Below are positions 16,605 to 24,866 of a stretch of DNA of 64,000 nt, piece after piece. The first letter of the stretch is position 1; each line of letters starts with the position of its first letter. A program made the translations under genes and the position numbers. This DNA is from DASQGA01 sp963762085 (lineage in GTDB: Bacteria; Actinomycetota; Thermoleophilia; Gaiellales; Gaiellaceae). The notes under the pieces were generated by a model. It made no database searches and was not told where the DNA came from. It was given only the letters and a program-made list of their open reading frames with translations. The stretch spans positions 62,001 to 126,000 of the forward strand of contig CAVXJD010000003.1 in NCBI GenBank assembly GCA_963762085.1. The letters run 5' to 3'.

Positions 16605-16679
16605 TAGGATCGTGTCACTTGAGAGGCGATAGAGACAGCGGTTTCCGGAACCCAGGCGAGCAGAAAGCGCCTGGGTTTT
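16605..16679 (+). promoter_or_regulatory. guaB leader with promoter-like box and terminator hairpin
   Basis: A TAGGAT box (16605-16610) precedes a leader of about 88 nt. Within it, CCCAGGCG (16651-16658) and CGCCTGGG (16668-16675) form an 8-bp stem followed by TTTT (16676-16679), an intrinsic-terminator layout, ending 25 nt before the guaB start. It could be an attenuator for guaB, or simply the terminator of the upstream kinase gene. No known riboswitch consensus was recognised. Confidence 0.5.
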
Positions 16680-16704
16680 GTGCCTCGGAGGGAGCTCGAT
16701 AGGA

Positions 16705-18216
16705 GTGGAGCTCGAGCTGGGACGCGCAGAGATCGAGCGGCTCCTGACGCTCGAGCGGAAGTTCGCGAAGGAGGGGCTCACCTTCGGTGACGTCCTGCTC
16801 GTTCCGGCCGAGTCGGATGTCCTGCCCGGTGAAGTGTCGACGCGGACGCGCTTTGCACGGGGGATCGAGATCGAGATTCCGATCGTCTCAGCCGCGATGG
16901 ACACGGTCACGGAGGCGCGAATGGCGATCGCGCTGGCCCGCGAGGGCGGCATCGGGGTCGTGCACAGGAACCTGCCGGTCACTGACCAGGTGGCCGAGGT
17001 CGACAAGGTGAAGCGCTCGGAGGCCGGCATGATCGTCGAGCCGGTGACCCTGAGGCCCGACGCGCTCGTCTCCGAGGCCCTGGAGCTCATGGCCCACTAC
17101 CACATCTCCGGCGTTCCGATCACGGACGAGGACGGGAAGCTCGTCGGGATTCTCACCAATCGCGATCTTCGCTTCCAGGACGACGTCGGCCGGCCGGTCT
17201 CGACCCTGATGACCTCCGAAGGCCTCGTGACGGTCCCGGTCGGCACGAACCTCGAGCAGGCACGCGAGACGCTCCACCGGCACAAGGTCGAGAAGCTGCC
17301 GGTCGTCGACTCGGACGGTATGTTGCGAGGCCTCATCACGGTGAAGGACATCCAGAAGCGCGTCCAGTTCCCGGATGCGACGAAGGACGAGCGAGGACGC
17401 CTCCGGGTCGCGGCAGCGGTCGGCGTCGGGGCGGAAGGGCTGGAGCGCGCAGAGGCGCTGCTCGCCTCGGACGTCGACGTGCTCGTCGTCGACACGTCTC
17501 ACGGCCATTCGATCGGCGTCATCGAGACGATCCGGGAGCTCAAGGGCCGAACCGACCTGCCGGTGGTCGGCGGTAACGTCGCGACGCGGGAGGGTGCCGA
17601 GGCGCTCGTTGACGCGGGAGCAGACGCGATCAAGGTCGGGATGGGCCCGGGCGCGATCTGCACGACCCGGGTCGTGGCGGGGATCGGCGTCCCGCAGATA
17701 ACGGCCGTCTACGACTGTGCCCAGGTCGCGGCGAAGCACGACGTCCCGCTGATTGCGGACGGCGGCATCCAGTACTCGGGCGACATTGCGAAGGCGCTGG
17801 CCGCCGGCGCGGACTGCGTCATGCTCGGGGGGCTCCTGGCCGGCGTCGACGAGAGCCCGGGCGACGTCGTCCTTCACCAGGGAGAGCGGTTCAAGGAGTA
17901 CCGGGGGATGGGCTCCCTCGGAGCCATGAAGTCGCGCTCGTACTCGAAGGACAGGTACTTCCAGGCCGACGTCGACGAGGTCGAGAAGCTCGTTCCCGAG
18001 GGGATCGAGGGGCGAGTGAGCTACAAGGGACCGCTCCGGCCGGTTCTCCACCAACTGGTCGGCGGAGTGCGCCAGGCGATGGGCTACTGCGGCGCCGCGA
18101 CCGTCGATGACCTGAAGCGCGCCACGTTCGTCCGCGTCACAGCGGCGGGCATGCGCGAGAGCCATCCGCACGATATCTCGATGGCCAAGGAAGCCCCCAA
18201 CTACCGGGGCGTCTGA
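16705..18216 (+). CDS. guaB: IMP dehydrogenase
   Basis: A 503-aa enzyme converting IMP to XMP. KEGLTFGDVLLVPAESDVLP opens the TIM barrel, two CBS domains lie at about 105-225, and the catalytic loop GPGAICTTRVVAGIG contains the nucleophile Cys. The phosphate site is ADGGIQYSGDIAKALAAGAD, and GMGSLGAM and the C-terminal flap also match. The GTG at 16705 is chosen for its GGAGGGAG ribosome site; the frame is open upstream to a TTG at 16678. guaA follows after 7 bp. Confidence 0.95.
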   Translation: MELELGRAEIERLLTLERKFAKEGLTFGDVLLVPAESDVLPGEVSTRTRFARGIEIEIPIVSAAMDTVTEARMAIALAREGGIGVVHRNLPVTDQVAEVDKVKRSEAGMIVEPVTLRPDALVSEALELMAHYHISGVPITDEDGKLVGILTNRDLRFQDDVGRPVSTLMTSEGLVTVPVGTNLEQARETLHRHKVEKLPVVDSDGMLRGLITVKDIQKRVQFPDATKDERGRLRVAAAVGVGAEGLERAEALLASDVDVLVVDTSHGHSIGVIETIRELKGRTDLPVVGGNVATREGAEALVDAGADAIKVGMGPGAICTTRVVAGIGVPQITAVYDCAQVAAKHDVPLIADGGIQYSGDIAKALAAGADCVMLGGLLAGVDESPGDVVLHQGERFKEYRGMGSLGAMKSRSYSKDRYFQADVDEVEKLVPEGIEGRVSYKGPLRPVLHQLVGGVRQAMGYCGAATVDDLKRATFVRVTAAGMRESHPHDISMAKEAPNYRGV

Positions 18217-18223
18217 CGGACTG

Positions 18224-19798
18224 ATGGGCCAGGTCCTTCCGATTCCGGAGCCGCCCGTCGAGGAGCGGCCTGTCCTGGTCGTCGACATGGGTGGCCAGTA
18301 CTCGCAGCTGATCGCTCGCAGGGTGCGTGAGTGCCGGGTCTATTCGGAGCTTGTGCCCCACACGATGTCCGTGGACGCGATGCGCGCCCGCCGCCCGCTC
18401 GGCCTGATCCTCTCCGGTGGGCCCGCGTCGGTGTACGCGGACGATGCGCCCCAGCTCGATCCGGGAATCTACGAGCTTGGCGTGCCGATGCTGGGCATCT
18501 GCTACGGCATGCAGCTGATCGCACACCAGCTGGACGGTGAGGTCGATCGCACCGACCGGGCAGAGTTCGGACGCTCGGAGCTCAAGGCGGAGGCAGGAAG
18601 CGCCCTCTTCGAAGGGCTCCCGTCCGAGCAGGCCTGCTGGATGAGCCACCGGGACTCGGTGGTCGCGCCTCCGTCAGGCTCGCGCGTAACCGCATCCTCG
18701 CCCTCAGCGCCGATTGCCGCGTTCGAGGCGCCCGACCGCGGCCTCTACGGCGTCCAGTTTCACCCCGAGGTCGTGCACACGCCGCACGGCATGGACATCC
18801 TCAAGAACTTCCTCTTCCGCGTCGCGGACGCTCCGCCGGTCTGGACGCCGACGGCCGTGATCGAGGAGGAAACCGCCCGCATCCGCTCCCAGGTGGGAAG
18901 CGACCGCGTGCTCTGCGCGCTGTCGGGGGGAGTCGACTCGGCGGTGGCGGCGCTCCTCGTTCACCGGGCGGTCGGAGAGCAGCTGACCTGCGTCTTCGTC
19001 GACCACGGGTTGCTTCGTAAGGACGAGGCGATCCAGGTCGTCGAGACCTTCGAGCGCCACTTTCAGGTGCCGCTCGTGCACGTCGATGCCCGCGAGCGGT
19101 TCCTCGCGAGGCTCGAAGGCGTCACCGATCCGGAGGAAAAACGGAAGCGGATCGGCGAGGAGTTCATCCGCGTCTTCGAGGAGGAGTCGCGGCGGCTCGG
19201 CACGATCCGCCACCTCGTCCAGGGAACGCTCTATTCCGACGTGATCGAGTCGGGCGGCTCGGGAGACGGCGTCGCCGCGACGATCAAGTCGCACCACAAC
19301 GTGGGTGGCCTACCGGAGGAGATGGACTTTGAGCTCGTCGAGCCCCTGCGCATGCTCTTCAAGGACGAGGTGCGTCGGGTCGGCGAGGAGCTGGGTCTTC
19401 CTGACGGAATGGTCTGGCGCCAGCCGTTTCCCGGCCCCGGGCTGGCGATCCGCATCATCGGCGAGGTGACGGAAGAGCGGCTCGAGCTGGTCCGGGAGGC
19501 GGACGCCGTCCTCCAGGAAGAGATCCGCCGCGCGGGGCTGTACAAGGATCTCTGGCAGAGCTTCTGCGTCCTACCTGCGGTCCGCTCGGTTGGCGTGCAG
19601 GGTGACGGCCGCACCTACGCCTATCCGATTGTGATCCGAGCCGTCACGTCCGACGACGCCATGACCGCCGACTGGGCCAGGCTCCCGTACGACCTGCTCG
19701 AGACGATCTCGAGCCGGATCATCAACGAGATCCCAGGCATCAACCGCGTGGCACTTGATCTGTCGTCCAAGCCGCCGGCGACGATCGAATGGGAGTAA
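18224..19798 (+). CDS. guaA: GMP synthase (glutamine-hydrolysing)
   Basis: A 524-aa two-domain enzyme. The N-terminal amidotransferase has GICYGMQLIA (nucleophile Cys) and VQFHPEVVHT; the ATP-pyrophosphatase domain has the P-loop ALSGGVDSAVAALL. The C-terminal dimerisation region ends SSKPPATIEWE, as in the family. It forms a guanine-nucleotide operon with guaB. Confidence 0.96.
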   Translation: MGQVLPIPEPPVEERPVLVVDMGGQYSQLIARRVRECRVYSELVPHTMSVDAMRARRPLGLILSGGPASVYADDAPQLDPGIYELGVPMLGICYGMQLIAHQLDGEVDRTDRAEFGRSELKAEAGSALFEGLPSEQACWMSHRDSVVAPPSGSRVTASSPSAPIAAFEAPDRGLYGVQFHPEVVHTPHGMDILKNFLFRVADAPPVWTPTAVIEEETARIRSQVGSDRVLCALSGGVDSAVAALLVHRAVGEQLTCVFVDHGLLRKDEAIQVVETFERHFQVPLVHVDARERFLARLEGVTDPEEKRKRIGEEFIRVFEEESRRLGTIRHLVQGTLYSDVIESGGSGDGVAATIKSHHNVGGLPEEMDFELVEPLRMLFKDEVRRVGEELGLPDGMVWRQPFPGPGLAIRIIGEVTEERLELVREADAVLQEEIRRAGLYKDLWQSFCVLPAVRSVGVQGDGRTYAYPIVIRAVTSDDAMTADWARLPYDLLETISSRIINEIPGINRVALDLSSKPPATIEWE

Positions 19799-19811
19799 CC
19801 AGCCTCTCCGA

Positions 19812-20135
19812 CTAGTCTGCCTGGTCGACGGCTTCTTCGGCCGCCTCGCCGTGCTCGACGATGTCTCCGGGCTTGAAGAGGACCTTTTCGAGGGCGACGT
19901 GCCACTTCTCGTTGCGGCGGATGAGGAACTCCAGATCCATCGCGAAATGCTTGAACTCCTCCTGCTGCGCGTTCTCCATGATCGCGCGCGCCTCTGCGTC
20001 CTGCTCGAGTGCGAGGCGCTGCTCATACCAGCCGATCGCCTCTGCCTCCTCGATTAGCGAGGTGCACATGCGCGCAAACGTTCTGGTCTCATCCGGCAGC
20101 TCGGCCGCCGGTTCGTGGTACTGCTCGAATCCCAC
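19812..20135 (-). CDS. encapsulated ferritin-like protein (EncFtn) homologue
   Basis: A 107-aa two-helix ferritin-like protein close to EncFtn of encapsulin systems. YHEPAAELPDETR and the first metal helix IEEAEAIGWYEQR align with the EncFtn pattern (Glu-Glu-x-Glu, Trp-Tyr). The second helix, AQQEEFKHFAMDLEFL, keeps the Glu and His of the ferroxidase centre. EncFtn forms a decamer from paired dimers and oxidises Fe(II). The C-terminal tail is acidic and shows no typical encapsulin-targeting peptide, and no shell gene is adjacent. It lies 12 nt after the acylphosphatase with an AAAGGGG ribosome site. Confidence 0.85.
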   Translation of the reverse strand: MGFEQYHEPAAELPDETRTFARMCTSLIEEAEAIGWYEQRLALEQDAEARAIMENAQQEEFKHFAMDLEFLIRRNEKWHVALEKVLFKPGDIVEHGEAAEEAVDQAD

Positions 20136-20147
20136 CTGAGCCCCTTT

Positions 20148-20414
20148 CTAGTCGGCGTGAAACCCCCGGAGCCCCTCAGGCTCCTCCTCGACGGTATCGA
20201 CCCGGTCCACGCGTGCGGCCGGCGGCCCTTCGCCCGCGACTGCGAGGAGCCGCTCGACCGCGTCCGGTTCGCCCTCGAAAACCGCTTCCAGGGTTCCATT
20301 GGGCTTGTTCTCGGCCCACCCCGCGACGCTCTCCTGCACCGCATGATGGGCGAGCGTGGAGCGGAAGAAGACTCCCTGGACGCGCCCGTGGACAACGACC
20401 CGGCGCCGGATCAC
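20148..20414 (-). CDS. acylphosphatase
   Basis: An 88-aa small hydrolase of acyl phosphates. The signature RRRVVVHGRVQGVFFRSTL holds the catalytic Arg, and the Asn is in GWAENKPNGTLEAVFEG. The GTG start at 20414 overlaps the MFS stop as GTGA, so it is coupled to that gene, with the EncFtn homologue next. The grouping gives no clear functional clue. Confidence 0.92.
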   Translation of the reverse strand: MIRRRVVVHGRVQGVFFRSTLAHHAVQESVAGWAENKPNGTLEAVFEGEPDAVERLLAVAGEGPPAARVDRVDTVEEEPEGLRGFHAD

Positions 20415-21541
20415 GCTTCGCGCCCCGCGTACCGTGGGAACCAGGGCAGGAGCAGCAGAGCGACCAGAAGCGTGAGCCCGGCGGCGAGGTAGAACGGGGC
20501 GCGTGTGTCGAAGTCGAAGAGAGGGATGTAGATGAGCGGTGCGATCGCGACCCCGGCGAACTTGAAAGCGCTGTAGACGGAGGTCGCCCCGGCCCGGTTG
20601 CCGGGGAAGGACTCGACTGTGATCGTGTTCAGTCCGGCCCACGCGAATGCCGATGCACAGCCGACTGCGAGGTAGACGAGCGCGAGGCTCCACGCCGTGG
20701 GAGCGTAGGCAAGCCCGAGGACTCCGGCGGCGCAGGCAAGCGCGCCCGCGAACGCCGTCCGGGGCCGCCCGAGCCGGTCGACCGCAGATCCTGCGTATCG
20801 GCCGAAAGCGATCGCGCCGACGCCGTACCCGGCGGCGACGAGGCCCAGGAGTCCCGATCCGAGCCCGAACTCCCGGTCGGCGACGAGCACGACTACGAAC
20901 CCGATCGCTGTGAACCCGAGGTAGCCGAGCATCGCCTTGGCTGCGAGGAGCGCGATCCAGCGGTTTGCCAGGGATCGCAAGCTGCCTTCCCCGCGCGCGT
21001 CTTCCTCGATTGCCCCGAGTGACCGGCGCGGGAGCGCCAGCACAGCCGAGACGACTGCCACGAGGACAAAGGCGAGGCGCCACGACACCTCGCCCAGGGC
21101 GCCGCCGATCGCGGGTGCAAACGTCACTCCCGCAGCCTGCCACGCCGCGAACGTTCCCACGCTTCGGCCCAGCACCTCGGGTGCAACGACCTCCGTGAGC
21201 GCCGCGAGGAGGATGGGGGAGAGGAACGCGTTGGCCGCCCCCATGAGGGCCCGGCCGGCGAGAAACACCCAGATCGACGGGGAGAACGCACAGACGAGGG
21301 CCGCGCAGCCGTAGACGAGGTAGCCGGTCCGGACGACCCGCCGCGGCCCCAGCCGGTTCGCGAGCGTCCCTGACACGAGCTGAAGGACGGCGAACGGCAC
21401 CATGTACACGGTGATCGCGCCGGCGACGAGCGCGAGCGACGTGTTCAGGCCCTCGGCCACGTTCGGGATCAACGCGATCAGCATCGCGCCTCCGAACGGG
21501 CCCAGGAACCCGCCCGTGTAGAGGGGTAAGGTCAGCCGCAC
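20411..21541 (-). CDS. MFS transporter
   Basis: A 376-aa major-facilitator protein with about 12 membrane helices. The inter-helix signature is LANRLGPRRVVRTGYLVYG, with the related GSAVDRLGRPRTA in the second half. The substrate is unknown; an exporter (drug:H+ type) is likely from the helix 4-5 pattern. The GTG start is 6 nt after TAGCCT and shares overlapping -10 sequence with the divergent UDG-like gene. Confidence 0.88.
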   Translation of the reverse strand: MRLTLPLYTGGFLGPFGGAMLIALIPNVAEGLNTSLALVAGAITVYMVPFAVLQLVSGTLANRLGPRRVVRTGYLVYGCAALVCAFSPSIWVFLAGRALMGAANAFLSPILLAALTEVVAPEVLGRSVGTFAAWQAAGVTFAPAIGGALGEVSWRLAFVLVAVVSAVLALPRRSLGAIEEDARGEGSLRSLANRWIALLAAKAMLGYLGFTAIGFVVVLVADREFGLGSGLLGLVAAGYGVGAIAFGRYAGSAVDRLGRPRTAFAGALACAAGVLGLAYAPTAWSLALVYLAVGCASAFAWAGLNTITVESFPGNRAGATSVYSAFKFAGVAIAPLIYIPLFDFDTRAPFYLAAGLTLLVALLLLPWFPRYAGREA

Positions 21542-21562
21542 GCGCCTAGGCTACGCAGGACC

Positions 21563-22099
21563 GTGGTGGAGGCTCTGGCCAAGGCGCAGATCGGAGAGAC
21601 GTTCAACTTCTACCGCCGCGGTCCCGGCGCGGGCGTTCGCCGAGCGCGGCTCGCGGACTATCTCGAGCTGCACGCCGACGCACCCCTTCTCCTCGTCGCC
21701 GAGGCGCCGGGCTTTCGCGGCACGCGGATCAGCGGCATCCCGCTCACCTCGGAGCGCCAACTCTCGGGGACCGGCCCAGCCGAGGCGACCGCGACGATCG
21801 TGCACCGCGTCCTCGCCGAGCTCGGGCTCCTGCAGTCCGTGCTTCTCTGGAACGTCGTCCCGACGCATCCACACCTGCCATGGAAGCCGGCCTCGAACCG
21901 ACGCCCGACGCGCGCCGAGGTCGAGGCCTCACGCCCCTTCCTCGACGCGCTTGCCCATGGCCGCCGTGTCCTGGCGGTTGGACGAGTCGCCGAGTCGGCC
22001 CTCGGGATGCCGGGCGTCAGGCACCCCTCGCACGGTGGCGCCATCGCGTTCCGGGCGGGGCTGATGAAATACGCCCGTGAGCTCGGTCTCGGCCGGTAG
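21563..22099 (+). CDS. uracil-DNA glycosylase superfamily protein
   Basis: A 178-aa protein with UDG-fold features: LLLVAEAPGFRGTRISGIPL near the start (motif A region with a Pro-Gly-x-x-Gly loop), LWNVVPTHPH in the middle, and GVRHPSHGGAIAFRAG near the C-terminus, which contains the His of motif B. It may excise damaged bases or may be non-catalytic. The start is the GTG at 21563, with a second GTG at 21566. It overlaps the following MFS gene by 23 nt. Confidence 0.75.
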   Translation: MVEALAKAQIGETFNFYRRGPGAGVRRARLADYLELHADAPLLLVAEAPGFRGTRISGIPLTSERQLSGTGPAEATATIVHRVLAELGLLQSVLLWNVVPTHPHLPWKPASNRRPTRAEVEASRPFLDALAHGRRVLAVGRVAESALGMPGVRHPSHGGAIAFRAGLMKYARELGLGR

Positions 22100-23333
22100 C
22101 GCGGCCCCTCCCGTCACCAGGAATACGATCCTCCTCGCCGCGTCGCTTGCGACCGTCTCCGGCATGCTGCAGCTCGGGGCGGCAATCGCGACGATCACCT
22201 TCGTCCTCGTCACGGGCGTCGACGCCCTGCTGGGGCTCGGTCCCGCGATCCTCCTGTCCAGCGGCGCGGTCGCCGCGCTTTTCGCCGGGCGCGCCATGGA
22301 CCGGCTCGGCCGGATCCCGGTCCTGGCGGCGGGCTACGCCGCGGGCCTGGCCGGCTCCGGTCTGATCGCCCTCGCCGCGCACGCGGAGTCGTCGTTCGCG
22401 CTGATTCCCGGCCTGGCGATGGTCGGAGCATTCGCCGGAGTTGCGAACCTGACCCGGACCGCGGCAGGCGACATGTATCCGCCCGAGCGCCGCGCGCGCG
22501 GGATCTCGTTCGTCCTCTTCGGCTCCGTGTTCGGAGCGATCCTCGGGCCGGCGGTGTTTGCACCGCTTTTCGCAGGACGTGACCTCGAGGCGGAGTCGCT
22601 CGTCGTGCCGTGGCTCGCCGGCGGCGGCTTCCTCGTCGTCGGGCTTGCCCTCGTCCTCGCAGTCCGCCCGGATCCGAAGCGGATCGCCGAGCTGCTCGGA
22701 ACGTCGCGCGGCACCCCGACCCCGGCCGCTGCCGCACCGCTCTCGGAGATCCTCCGGCGCCCGGGGGTACTTCCTGCGCTCCTGGCCGCGCTGGCGAGCT
22801 TCGGCGTCATGGTCAGCGTCATGAACCTGACCGGCTACGTCGTCGTGACCGAGCACGGGCACGAACAGCAGGACGTCTTCCCGATCATCGGGGCGCACGT
22901 CGCGGGGATGTATGCGCTCGTGCTCTTCGTGGGACCGGTGATCGACAGGATCGGACGCACCCAGGCACTCGTGGGCGGGCTCACGATCATGGCGCTTTCC
23001 TGCGTGCCGCTGGCCTGGGTTGGGAGCGTCGGCGTCACCGCGGTGCTCCTCTTCGGGCTCGGGCTCGGGTGGAACCTCTCCTTCGTGGCTGCCACCGCGC
23101 AGCTCGCCGACCTTACGTCCCCGGTCGAGCGGGGAACCCTGCTCGGCTTCAGCGATCTCCTGTCCGGGATCCTCGGGGCCTCGCTGGCCCTGCTCGGAGG
23201 CTTCGCGCTCGAGGCGCTCGGGGTCGTCGCGCTCGCAGCCGGAGCGACCGTGATCGCGCTCGCTCCCATCACGCTCATCGTGCGCCGCCGGATGCGGCAA
23301 GACCCCGCTCTTGCTACCATCTCCGACCGCTGA
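22077..23333 (+). CDS. MFS transporter
   Basis: A 418-aa major-facilitator protein with about 12 helices and GRAMDRLGRIPVLAAGY between helices 2 and 3, repeated as GPVIDRIGRTQALVGG in the second half. The family role is export or uptake of small molecules; the substrate is unknown. It is not closely similar to the MFS gene at 20411-21541. The GTG start overlaps the UDG-like gene by 23 nt; later internal starts are possible. Confidence 0.85.
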   Translation: MSSVSAGSAAPPVTRNTILLAASLATVSGMLQLGAAIATITFVLVTGVDALLGLGPAILLSSGAVAALFAGRAMDRLGRIPVLAAGYAAGLAGSGLIALAAHAESSFALIPGLAMVGAFAGVANLTRTAAGDMYPPERRARGISFVLFGSVFGAILGPAVFAPLFAGRDLEAESLVVPWLAGGGFLVVGLALVLAVRPDPKRIAELLGTSRGTPTPAAAAPLSEILRRPGVLPALLAALASFGVMVSVMNLTGYVVVTEHGHEQQDVFPIIGAHVAGMYALVLFVGPVIDRIGRTQALVGGLTIMALSCVPLAWVGSVGVTAVLLFGLGLGWNLSFVAATAQLADLTSPVERGTLLGFSDLLSGILGASLALLGGFALEALGVVALAAGATVIALAPITLIVRRRMRQDPALATISDR

Positions 23334-23356
23334 GGCGGACCCGCGTCCGCCCTTTT
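23334..23356 (+). terminator. hairpin with T-tract just before rplM
   Basis: GGCGGAC (23334-23340) and GTCCGCC (23345-23351) form a perfect 7-bp stem with a CCGC loop, followed by CTTTT. It begins right after the MFS stop and ends 5 nt before the rplM ATG. It may terminate the MFS transcript, or act as an attenuator in the rplM-rpsI leader if transcription starts near TACCAT at about 23315. Confidence 0.6.
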
Positions 23357-23361
23357 CTGCG

Positions 23362-23793
23362 ATGAAGACCTGGAACGCGAAAGCGCATGAGATCGAGCGA
23401 CGCTGGTACGTCGTGGACGCCGAGGGCGAGACCCTGGGCAGGTTGGCGACCCGCATTGCCGACACGCTCCGCGGCAAGCGAAAGCCCGAGTTCACGCCCC
23501 ACGTGGACACCGGGGACTTCGTCGTCGTCGTGAACGCCGAAAAGATCTCCGTGACCGGCAACAAGCTTCAGCAAAAGCGCTACTACCGTCACTCGGGGTA
23601 TCCGGGCGGCCTGCGCTCGCGAACGCTCGCGGAGCAGCTCGACCGGCGCCCCACGGAGGTCATCCGGAAGGCCGTCAAGGGCATGCTCCCCCGCAACCGG
23701 CTCGCGAACCGCCAGATCACCAAGCTCAAGGTCTACGCGGGGCCGGACCATCCGCACGAGGCCCAGGATCCACAACCCTTGCCCGAGTCGTGA
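23362..23793 (+). CDS. rplM: 50S ribosomal protein L13
   Basis: A 143-aa ribosomal protein. WYVVDAEGETLGRLATRIAD and AVKGMLPRNRLANRQ are L13 signatures, and the length is normal. The start ATG at 23362 gives the usual KTW N-terminus. The stop overlaps the rpsI start as GTGA, so the pair is coupled. Confidence 0.97.
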   Translation: MKTWNAKAHEIERRWYVVDAEGETLGRLATRIADTLRGKRKPEFTPHVDTGDFVVVVNAEKISVTGNKLQQKRYYRHSGYPGGLRSRTLAEQLDRRPTEVIRKAVKGMLPRNRLANRQITKLKVYAGPDHPHEAQDPQPLPES

Positions 23794-24185
23794 GCCAGCT
23801 CGCGCAGTATCAGGGCACGGGGAAGCGCAAGACCTCGGTCGCCCGAGTCATCCTGCGTCCGGGCGACGGCCAGACGTGGATCAACGGTCGCACGCTCGAG
23901 GAGTACTTTCCGCGGCAGGTGCTTCGTACCGTGGCCACGATGCCGCTCCGCACCGCCGGTGTCGAAGGGACGTTCGACATCCGAGCGAGACTCCACGGGG
24001 GCGGGCCGGCAGGACAGGCGGGCGCGCTTCGGCACGGAATCGCCCGGGCGCTGATCGAGGCCGACCCCGAGCTTCGCACCGTCCTGAAGCGCGAGGGGTT
24101 CCTGACGCGCGACGCTCGCATCGTCGAGCGCAAGAAGGCCGGGCTTCGCAAAGCCCGCAAGCGCCCGCAGTTCTCGAAACGTTAG
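23790..24185 (+). CDS. rpsI: 30S ribosomal protein S9
   Basis: A 131-aa protein. It opens YQGTGKRKTSVARVILRPGD and has GGGPAGQAGALRHGIARAL and the conserved C-terminal end RKRPQFSKR that reaches the ribosomal P site. It is translationally coupled to rplM. Confidence 0.97.
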   Translation: MSQLAQYQGTGKRKTSVARVILRPGDGQTWINGRTLEEYFPRQVLRTVATMPLRTAGVEGTFDIRARLHGGGPAGQAGALRHGIARALIEADPELRTVLKREGFLTRDARIVERKKAGLRKARKRPQFSKR

Positions 24186-24189
24186 ACCC

Positions 24190-24828
24190 CTAGAGCCGGT
24201 CGCGGATCGCGTCGAGGTCCGGGTCGCTCGCAGCCCGTTCGCGTAGCTCCGGGTTCAGCTCGAGCGCGCGCTGAACGTGCGCGACGGCCGCGTCGTGGTC
24301 GCCGGCGAGTGCCTCGAAGCAGCCGAGGTTGTAGAGCAGGCTCGGGTTGTCCGGGTGGTCGGCCATGCCGTCCGCCAGCATCTGGGCAGCCTTGTCGTAC
24401 TCGCCCGCCTCGACATGCGGTCCGGCGGCGAACCAGAGCTCCCAGGCGGAAGGGTGGAAAGCCTCGTCGCGCGGACCCCCCATCGCGAGGACGGTGGACT
24501 TCGGCTCCTTCGCGACCGCGTAGCGCCTGACGGCGGGTTCACGGATGAAAATCAGGGTGCCCTCGGGAGCATCCACCTCCTCGTTTCCGAGCGAGAAGGT
24601 CGCATGGCCTGACGCGACGTAGTAGAGCTCCTCATGATCGCCGCCGCCGCTCCCGAGCTCATCATGATCCTCGACCAGTTCGTCCCCGGCGTTCTCCGCT
24701 GTGTAAGCGTTGACACCGAAGGCGCCGATGTCGAAGCGCCGGCGGATGGGCCGCCAGACGAGGGTCCCGTTGATCGGGATGGCGTCTAGCTCCGAGAGGT
24801 GAGCGGTATCGAAAGGCTTCGCGTCCAT
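24190..24828 (-). CDS. cupin and TPR domain protein
   Basis: A 212-aa protein joining a cupin barrel and tetratricopeptide repeats. The cupin part (about 45-130) has GGGDHEELYYVASGHATFSL, with possible metal ligands His and Glu. The C-terminal part (about 155-205) has YNLGCFEALAGDHDAAVAHV and RALELNPELRERA, typical of TPR. Its role is unknown; the cupin could bind a small ligand and the TPR a partner protein. The ATG at 24828 is used; a GTG at 24846 is possible. It is divergent from glmM. Confidence 0.8.
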   Translation of the reverse strand: MDAKPFDTAHLSELDAIPINGTLVWRPIRRRFDIGAFGVNAYTAENAGDELVEDHDELGSGGGDHEELYYVASGHATFSLGNEEVDAPEGTLIFIREPAVRRYAVAKEPKSTVLAMGGPRDEAFHPSAWELWFAAGPHVEAGEYDKAAQMLADGMADHPDNPSLLYNLGCFEALAGDHDAAVAHVQRALELNPELRERAASDPDLDAIRDRL

Positions 24829-24866
24829 GGCACGGAAGTCTTCCACACGGCTACCGTTGCGCGGTC

